The notes beneath the pieces are model-generated. The model searched no databases. It worked only from the letters and a program-made list of their open reading frames with translations, and was not told where the DNA came from. This document shows positions 1 through 6,003 of a stretch of 6,003 nucleotides of DNA, piece by piece. Position 1 is the first letter of the stretch. Every line of letters starts with the position of its first letter. The stretch comes from Flavobacteriaceae bacterium (GTDB taxonomy: Bacteria > Bacteroidota > Bacteroidia > Flavobacteriales > Flavobacteriaceae). The stretch spans positions 1 through 6,003 of the forward strand of contig JALZVC010000218.1 in NCBI GenBank assembly GCA_023301205.1, read 5' to 3'. A program made the position numbers and the translations under genes.

Positions 1-3
1 TTT

Positions 4-706
4 ATGAATTCATTAAAAAAAGTATTTTGCAGAAGGTCTAGGGACTTTTGCTTTGGTGTTATTTGGTTGCGGTGCAGCAACAATTGCTAGTGTGTCAACT
101 AAGGGGCCCGCTGGTATTGGCTTACTTGGTATTTCTTTAGCCTTCGGTCTTGCGTTAGTTGCAATGGCTTATACTATAGGCCCTATATCTGGTTGTCATA
201 TTAATCCAGCGATTTCTATTGCAATGTTGTCTGCTGGTAAGTTAAGTGTAAAAGATACTGTGGGGTATGTGATAGCACAATGCATAGGTGCAATAATTGC
301 TGCTGCAGTGTTGTATCAAATAGCTTCAGGTACAGCTGGTTTTGCCATGCCAGAATGGAGCTTAGGGAGTAATGGATGGGGAGAGGGTTGTCTTGGTGAG
401 TATAATATGACGTCTGCATTAATTGCAGAATTTGTATTTATCTTCTTATTTTTATTAGTGATTTTTGGAATAACAACAAAAAATGCTTCTCCGGCAATGG
501 CAGGATTAGCGATAGGTATAGCGCTTGTATTAATTCACTTAGTAGCAATACCAATAACGTGTACTTCTGTAAATCCAGCTCGTAGTTTAGGTCCAGCATT
601 ATTTGCAGGTGGTGCCGCGCTAAGTCAATTATGGTTGTTTATAGTTGCGCCTATTGCGGGCGTACTTTGTGCTGCTTTGGTTCGCAATGTGTTTTTAGAC
701 GACTAA
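4..706 (+). CDS. aqpZ: Aquaporin Z-type water channel, 5' end apparently frameshifted
   Basis: This is a six-helix MIP-family channel of the inner membrane that passes water along an osmotic gradient. Both half-helix motifs are present: NPA in SGCHINPA and NPAR in TSVNPARS. All four E. coli AqpZ selectivity-filter residues have counterparts at a constant offset of +4 (Phe47, His178, Thr187, Arg193 in the repaired numbering), so a water-selective channel is more likely than a glycerol facilitator. The uninterrupted frame has no ATG. Its first usable start is TTG 53, which would remove most of helix 1. Yet the same frame upstream (17-52) reads KKYFAEGLGTFA, a typical aquaporin N-terminus, preceded by a stop at 14-16. 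ATG 4 lies one frame away. Removing one A from the A7 run at 15-21 joins them into a 233-residue protein, close to the 231 of E. coli AqpZ. The cause may be a read error, a real mutation or slippage. The gene is followed by its own terminator. Family identity is very secure; the start and intactness are not. Confidence 0.9.
15..21 (+). repeat. A7 homopolymer at the aquaporin frame break
   Basis: Seven consecutive A sit exactly where the reading frame entered from ATG 4 must change to give the conserved aquaporin N-terminus. Six A would restore a single open frame. With seven, translation from ATG 4 ends after 28 codons at TAG 88-90. Short A runs are common sites of sequencing indels, and also of replication or transcriptional slippage. 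Confidence 0.75.
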
Positions 707-728
707 CAACTGTTCATAAATTATTAAG

Positions 729-769
729 GAAACGCTACCGTATTTTAAATGCTGTAGCGTTTCTTTTTT
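729..769 (+). terminator. Intrinsic terminator after the aquaporin gene
   Basis: A perfect 10-bp inverted repeat (GAAACGCTAC at 729-738 with GTAGCGTTTC at 754-763) encloses a 15-base loop and is followed by six T (764-769). It starts 22 bases after the aquaporin stop codon. The T-run lies only on the ligA side, so it works for rightward transcription and should separate the aquaporin transcript from ligA. Confidence 0.9.
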
Positions 770-776
770 ATCTTTG
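769..776 (+). promoter_or_regulatory. Probable ligA promoter, -7 element only
   Basis: TATCTTTG is an exact match to the Bacteroidota -7 consensus TAnnTTTG and lies in the gap between the terminator and ligA. It would place transcription start near 782 and give a leader of roughly 30-50 bases. No TTG or TTTG is found at the expected 17-23 base spacing upstream, because that space is taken up by the terminator stem-loop. The call rests on one box plus position. The box and the terminator T-run share base 769. Confidence 0.6.
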
Positions 777-782
777 TTTTAA

Positions 783-2877
<2,095 letters not shown>

Positions 2878-2892
2878 TAGCAAGTTACAAGT

Positions 2893-3408
2893 ATGTTCGC
2901 AAAATTAAAATTAAAAATACTCCAGAAAAAACTGGATAAAAATCTTAAAAGCAGAGATCGATCGCAACTTCACTCTCAAGTGAAGACGATGGCCTTTATT
3001 TTTGATGAAGATGATTTTAAGGACATTGAAACACTATTAGAAATAACATCGTCCTTTGGGGTAGAGCAGGATCATGTTCGGTTTTTAGCATTTCAGAAGT
3101 ACAAGAAAGGGCTTGATTTAAAGCTGTATCAAGTACATCATAAACAGGTAAAATGGAATGGAACGATTGATAATAAAGAGGCTAAGATGTTTTTAGAACA
3201 ACCATTTGATGTGTTAATTGGTTTTTATAATGGGATGCATCCATATATGGATTTTTTGAATTCGGCTAGTAAGGCACGTTTTAAAGTGGGTTTAGAAAAT
3301 AGTGATCTTAGACTTTTTGATTTACAGATGGAAATTAAAATAACAGACATAAAGGCTATAATTGCAGAATTAAATAAATATTTACACGTTTTAGGAAAAG
3401 TAGACTAA
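2893..3408 (+). CDS. Conserved hypothetical protein, probably the DUF6913 family
   Basis: I cannot assign a function. From memory this resembles the family now labelled DUF6913, found next to dapA or ligA in flavobacteria; the label needs a profile search. The protein has 171 residues, no signal peptide, no membrane segment and no cysteine, so a cytoplasmic location is likely. Residues 1-27 are very basic (MFAKLKLKILQKKLDKN) and could form an amphipathic helix. The middle is rich in charged residues, with DEDDFKD at 38-44. A hydrophobic strand with a turn, FDVLIGFYN (105-113), is followed by a helix and SKARFKVGL (126-134), a beta-alpha-beta-like pattern. ATG 2893 is the only good start, ten or so bases after a predicted transcription start. 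dapA begins 24 bases after the stop with no promoter or terminator between, so the two are probably co-transcribed. Confidence 0.85.
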   Translation: MFAKLKLKILQKKLDKNLKSRDRSQLHSQVKTMAFIFDEDDFKDIETLLEITSSFGVEQDHVRFLAFQKYKKGLDLKLYQVHHKQVKWNGTIDNKEAKMFLEQPFDVLIGFYNGMHPYMDFLNSASKARFKVGLENSDLRLFDLQMEIKITDIKAIIAELNKYLHVLGKVD

Positions 3409-3432
3409 TAGTGTCCCAGAGCAAGAATAACT

Positions 3433-4308
3433 ATGAAACAACTAATAGGAACAGGAGTTGCGTTAATTACGCCTTTTAAGGAAGATTTTTCAATAGATAT
3501 TGAGGGACTCAAAAAAGTAGTTAATTACTCGATTGAAAATGGAATAGATTACCTTGTTGTGATGGGTACTACTGCAGAAAGCGCCACTTTAACAATAGAA
3601 GAGAAACAAACAGTTATTGATGCTATTGTGCAAGAAAATAATGGAAGATTACCATTAGTTTTGGGTATAGGTGGTAATAATACAAAAGCTGTGATAGAAG
3701 AGTTTCAATCTCGAAATCTTGACGCTTTTAACGCGATTCTATCTGTTTCGCCCATGTACAATAAACCAACTCAAGAAGGAATTTTTCAGCATTTTGATGC
3801 TATTGCAAGTGCTACAGATAAGTCAATTGTCTTGTATAATGTTCCTGGACGGACTGCTTCAAATATGTTGCCGTCAACAGTTGCAAGATTAGCAACTAAG
3901 CATAAAAACATTGTTGCGATAAAGGAAGCTAAGGGTGATATTGTACAAGCAATGGAGCTTATTTCAAGCTGTCCAAAAGATTTTTTAGTCATTAGTGGTG
4001 ATGATATGATTACACTGCCTATGGTACTTGCTGGAGGAGCTGGTGTGATTTCTGTTATAGGCCAAGGATTCCCAGAAGCATTTTCTAAGTTGGTTAGATT
4101 AGGACTAGAGCGCAAAGTAGATGAGGCTTATGCCATTCAGTATAAAATTGCGCCAGCTATAGACTATATTTTTGAAGAAGGCAATCCGGCAGGTATAAAA
4201 GCCGTTTTTAAAGAATTGAATATTTGTGATGATACCCTTAGACTCCCACTAGTCAAAGTAGATGAAGAATTGCGTAAAAAAATTAAAGATTTTGTTGCAC
4301 AGTTTTAA
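3433..4308 (+). CDS. dapA: 4-hydroxy-tetrahydrodipicolinate synthase DapA
   Basis: DapA condenses pyruvate with aspartate semialdehyde, the first committed step of the diaminopimelate/lysine pathway, in the cytoplasm. It is normally a homotetrameric (beta/alpha)8 barrel. The 291-residue length is standard (292 in E. coli). Visible catalytic residues are the GTT motif with Thr46 and Thr47, Tyr109 in SPMYNKP, Tyr135 and Arg140 in LYNVPGRT, and the Schiff-base lysine Lys164 in VAIKEAKGD. The glycine often found after GTT is Ala here (GTTAES), outside the catalytic set. The complete set separates it from the sialate-lyase and KDG-aldolase relatives. The start at ATG 3433 fits the usual [15 protein letters not shown] opening. 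The Shine-Dalgarno signal is weak. It lies behind the unknown gene with a 24-base gap and most likely shares its transcript. I see no strong terminator after it. Confidence 0.97.
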   Translation: MKQLIGTGVALITPFKEDFSIDIEGLKKVVNYSIENGIDYLVVMGTTAESATLTIEEKQTVIDAIVQENNGRLPLVLGIGGNNTKAVIEEFQSRNLDAFNAILSVSPMYNKPTQEGIFQHFDAIASATDKSIVLYNVPGRTASNMLPSTVARLATKHKNIVAIKEAKGDIVQAMELISSCPKDFLVISGDDMITLPMVLAGGAGVISVIGQGFPEAFSKLVRLGLERKVDEAYAIQYKIAPAIDYIFEEGNPAGIKAVFKELNICDDTLRLPLVKVDEELRKKIKDFVAQF

Positions 4309-4321
4309 CGCAAAAAATAAG

Positions 4322-4346
4322 TGTATAAAATGCAATTTTTTATACA
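4322..4346. other. AT-rich hairpin after dapA
   Basis: TGTATAAAA (4322-4330) and TTTTATACA (4338-4346) form a perfect 9-bp stem with a 7-base loop, 13 bases after the dapA stop. The stem has one G-C pair, and no T-run follows it on the + strand, so it is a poor classical terminator there. On the - strand it would be followed by a T-rich run, but no gene faces it from that side. It may be an mRNA 3'-end stabiliser or chance. Confidence 0.4.
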
Positions 4347-4350
4347 TAGT

Positions 4351-4363
4351 ACTAATGATTAGT
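4351..4363. repeat. 13-base palindrome upstream of the bamD promoter
   Basis: ACTAATGATTAGT is symmetric around a single central base, with two 6-base arms. It lies about 30 bases upstream of the -33 element of the bamD promoter, a position suited to a regulator-binding site. It does not match an operator I recognise, and short palindromes arise easily in AT-rich DNA. Confidence 0.25.
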
Positions 4364-4392
4364 TTAACGAGTGAGAGAAGTAAATAAAACCA

Positions 4393-4422
4393 TTGTCATG
4401 ATGGTTAAAATGCTTACTTTTG
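4393..4422 (+). promoter_or_regulatory. Bacteroidota-type promoter of the bamD-rpoZ-coaBC group
   Basis: TTG at 4393-4395 and TACTTTTG at 4415-4422 (TAnnTTTG) are separated by exactly 19 bases, the optimal spacing for the housekeeping sigma factor in this phylum. Transcription should begin near 4428, giving a leader of about 13 bases before ATG 4441. The box also contains the in-frame TTG at 4420, which therefore lies upstream of the transcript and cannot be the bamD start. Confidence 0.75.
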
Positions 4423-4440
4423 CCCCACATTTTTAAAGAA

Positions 4441-5241
4441 ATGAAGAAAATAATATTTATAGCCATAATCGCAATCGCATTTGCTTCTTGCAGTGAATAC
4501 CAAAAGGTGTTAGCTGGAGATAGTACTGCAGATAAATATGCCATGGCAGATTCTCTGTATAAAGAAGGTAAGTATTTAAAATCTGTAGCATTAATGGAGC
4601 AGATTATTCCTGTATATCGTGGAAAACCTCAAGGTCAGAAGCTTATGTTTCTATATTCAAATGCCTATTACAATCTTGGAGATTATTTACTTTCGGGGTA
4701 TCAATTTGAGCGGTTTACGGTTAGTTACCCTAAAAGTGATAGTGTAGCGGTAGCTGCATACAAATCTGCTAAAAGCTACTATGAACTTTCACCACGTTAT
4801 TCTCTAGATCAGGAAGATACAGACAAGGCCTTAGAGAAATTACAAGGGTTTATCAATAATTATCCGGAGTCTGATAAAAGAGTGGAAGCGAATGATTTAG
4901 TTCAAGAATTACGTGAAAAGCTTGATAGAAAAGCTTTTGAGACTGCGCAACAATACTTAGATATTTCAGATTTTAAAGCTGCGATTAGTGCTTTTGATAA
5001 TTTTGTAACATCACACCCAGGTTCATCTTACAGAGAACAAGCTTTTTATGGTAGATTTATTGCAGCCTACAAGCTGGCTATAAATAGCTTTCCGGCTCTT
5101 GTAGAAGAGCGATTAATTGTTGCAGATGGACATTATACAACCTTTAAAAAATATTACGAAGAAACGGAATTACATATAGAAGCTTTAAAATTAAAAGAAG
5201 ATTTAGACAAGCGATTACTAGTAATACAAAACCCAAGTTAA
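4441..5241 (+). CDS. bamD: Outer membrane protein assembly factor BamD (lipoprotein)
   Basis: BamD is the essential lipoprotein partner of BamA in the machine that folds beta-barrel proteins into the outer membrane. It faces the periplasm. The 266-residue protein opens with a lipoprotein signal peptide: MKK, a hydrophobic stretch (4-15) and the lipobox FASC, so Cys17 is the lipidated first residue of the mature form. No run of acidic residues follows the cysteine, which argues against surface export. The rest is a chain of TPR-like helix pairs (about 23-260), including a GDYLLSGYQFERFTVSYPKS segment and later repeats ending in NNYPES and TSHPGS, the typical 'P-x-S' TPR ends of BamD. The in-frame TTG at 4420 would add seven residues but lies inside the -7 box. 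The gene leads a compact group with rpoZ and coaBC, so envelope assembly, transcription and CoA synthesis genes probably share an mRNA. Another TPR lipoprotein is the only real alternative. Confidence 0.92.
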   Translation: MKKIIFIAIIAIAFASCSEYQKVLAGDSTADKYAMADSLYKEGKYLKSVALMEQIIPVYRGKPQGQKLMFLYSNAYYNLGDYLLSGYQFERFTVSYPKSDSVAVAAYKSAKSYYELSPRYSLDQEDTDKALEKLQGFINNYPESDKRVEANDLVQELREKLDRKAFETAQQYLDISDFKAAISAFDNFVTSHPGSSYREQAFYGRFIAAYKLAINSFPALVEERLIVADGHYTTFKKYYEETELHIEALKLKEDLDKRLLVIQNPS

Positions 5242-5250
5242 TACAGGATT

Positions 5251-5586
5251 ATGGTAGATATAAAAAACAGTGAAGCACCTATCAATACAACAACGATAGA
5301 CAAGAATAAAGTAGATGCTCCTACAAATAATATTTATGAGGCGATTTCTATAATTGCTAAACGTGCAAACCAGATAAATGGCGATATTAAAAAAGAACTA
5401 CTTGAAAAACTAGATGAGTTTGCTACTTATAATGATAGCTTAGAAGAGATTTTTGAAAATAAAGAACAAATAGAAGTTTCTAAGTTTTATGAAAAATTAC
5501 CTAAGCCACACTCTCTTGCAGTACAGGAATGGTTAGATGACAAGGTTTATTACAGAAATACTGCTGACGCAGATTTAGATCAATAA
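5251..5586 (+). CDS. rpoZ: RNA polymerase omega subunit (RpoZ/Rpb6 family), Bacteroidota form
   Basis: Omega binds the beta' subunit and helps assemble and stabilise RNA polymerase. The diagnostic stretch is NIYEAISIIAKRANQI (27-42), which matches the omega/Rpb6 signature seen in E. coli as NRFDLVLVAARRARQM. At 111 residues it is longer than E. coli omega (91) and carries a C-terminal part (YNDSLEEIFENKEQIEVSKFYEKLPKPHSLAVQEWLDDK) that I recall as typical of flavobacterial omega proteins. The first 26 residues are polar, low in complexity and probably disordered. It starts nine bases after bamD ends and finishes three bases before coaBC, which points to co-transcription and possibly coupled translation. 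In E. coli rpoZ instead sits with gmk and spoT, so this neighbourhood is particular to the lineage. Confidence 0.92.
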   Translation: MVDIKNSEAPINTTTIDKNKVDAPTNNIYEAISIIAKRANQINGDIKKELLEKLDEFATYNDSLEEIFENKEQIEVSKFYEKLPKPHSLAVQEWLDDKVYYRNTADADLDQ

Positions 5587-5589
5587 TCA

Positions 5590-6003
5590 ATGTCTGTCTT
5601 AAGCGGGAAGCATATTTTACTAGGTGTTACTGGTGGTATCGCTGCCTACAAAACGGCCTTTTTAGTAAGATCGTTTATTAAAAAAGGTGCTGAAGTTAAG
5701 GTTGTTATGACAGAAGCTGCTAAGGAGTTTGTTACTCCGTTGACACTGTCCACGCTATCAAAAAATGAAGTACACTCTTCTTTTACCAATGAAGAAGATG
5801 ATAATGCTCAATGGAACAACCACGTAGAGTTGGCTCTTTGGGCAGATTTATTTGTGGTAGCTCCGGCCACTGCAAATACCTTGTCTAAAATGGCAAATGG
5901 CACTTGTAATAATCTGTTACTTGCTTGCTATCTTTCTGCAAAATGCCCTGTGTATTATGTCCCAGCAATGGATTTGGATATGTATATACATCCATCTACC
6001 CTT
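5590..6003 (+). CDS. coaBC: CoaBC, phosphopantothenoylcysteine synthase/decarboxylase, 3' end outside window
   Basis: CoaBC joins 4'-phosphopantothenate to cysteine using CTP, then decarboxylates the product with FMN to 4'-phosphopantetheine, two steps of coenzyme A synthesis. Only the first 138 residues, most of the N-terminal decarboxylase (CoaC) flavoprotein domain, lie in the window. They start at ATG 5590 and run open to the edge. Visible motifs are the FMN-binding GVTGGIAAYK (12-21), the catalytic histidine in NNHVELA (His78, equivalent to His75 of E. coli), APATANTLSKMANG (91-104) and PAMDLDMYIHPST (125-137). The last corresponds to the PxMNxxMW substrate-binding motif with Asp for Asn and Tyr for Trp. 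The ligase (CoaB) domain is presumed to follow, since the fused form is usual in bacteria; that cannot be seen here. The 3-base gap after rpoZ implies the same transcript. Confidence 0.93.
   Translation, partial: MSVLSGKHILLGVTGGIAAYKTAFLVRSFIKKGAEVKVVMTEAAKEFVTPLTLSTLSKNEVHSSFTNEEDDNAQWNNHVELALWADLFVVAPATANTLSKMANGTCNNLLLACYLSAKCPVYYVPAMDLDMYIHPSTL

Noticed and set aside
4..13. ATGAATTCAT, a 10-base palindrome containing an EcoRI site at the start of the window
   Set aside because: It coincides with a plausible start codon and is short. There is no other sign of a cloning junction or operator.
15..22. Programmed ribosomal -1 frameshift at the A7G run
   Set aside because: Going from ATG 4 to the aquaporin frame needs a +1 (or -2) change, not -1, and the A AAA AAG heptamer is already phased in the aquaporin frame. 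No start is visible for the third frame.
216..419. Open frame on the - strand within the aquaporin gene
   Set aside because: It is opposite a clearly coding frame, has no recognisable motif and low-complexity composition; treated as a shadow.
53..706. TTG 53 as the true start of the aquaporin gene
   Set aside because: It would cut off most of membrane helix 1, while the same frame just upstream still encodes the conserved KKYFAEGLGTFA. A frame break at the A run explains this better.
3786..4115. Open frame of 109 codons on the - strand inside dapA
   Set aside because: It lies wholly opposite conserved dapA sequence and resembles no known protein; a shadow of biased codon use.
4420..4440. 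TTG 4420 as the bamD start
   Set aside because: It lies inside the TAnnTTTG box, upstream of the expected transcript, and would bury the lipoprotein signal behind seven extra residues.
4359..4544. Open frame on the - strand across the dapA-bamD gap
   Set aside because: It runs through the bamD promoter and signal peptide region, and its hydrophobic look is the reverse of the bamD signal sequence. No supporting promoter was seen.

Overview
The window looks like a piece of chromosome from a Bacteroidota bacterium, most likely a marine-type member of the Flavobacteriaceae. The DNA is AT-rich and nearly all coding, and every supported gene lies on the + strand. Shine-Dalgarno sequences are weak or absent. 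Three intergenic regions carry the Bacteroidota-type -7 box TAnnTTTG. The omega subunit and the CoaBC protein have sequence features I associate with flavobacteria. The assignment is inferred from these signs, not from a database search.

Layout, left to right. An aquaporin Z-type water channel gene (4-706) has its 5' end apparently out of frame at a run of seven A. It ends in a clear intrinsic terminator (729-769). A -7 box that shares one base with the terminator's T-run then leads into ligA, the NAD+-dependent DNA ligase (831-2864). Directly behind ligA, another promoter-like element (2845-2877) precedes a 171-residue protein of unknown function (2893-3408), which is followed after 24 bases by dapA (3433-4308). 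A 132-base intergenic stretch holds a weak AT hairpin, a small palindrome and the best promoter in the window, TTG-N19-TAnnTTTG (4393-4422). That promoter drives a tightly packed group: bamD (lipoprotein of the outer-membrane protein assembly machine, 4441-5241), rpoZ (RNA polymerase omega, 5251-5586) and coaBC (coenzyme A synthesis, 5590 to the window edge, incomplete). The gaps inside this group are 9 and 3 bases.

The genes are housekeeping: water permeability, replication and repair, lysine/diaminopimelate supply for the cell wall, outer-membrane assembly, transcription and CoA synthesis. I see no mobile element, CRISPR array, RNA gene, toxin-antitoxin pair, defence locus or biosynthetic cluster, and I do not think the window holds an undescribed system. 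The points most worth checking are the frameshift at the start of the aquaporin gene, the cysteine beside its first NPA motif, the unknown protein between ligA and dapA, and the Asn-to-Asp change in the CoaBC active-site motif.
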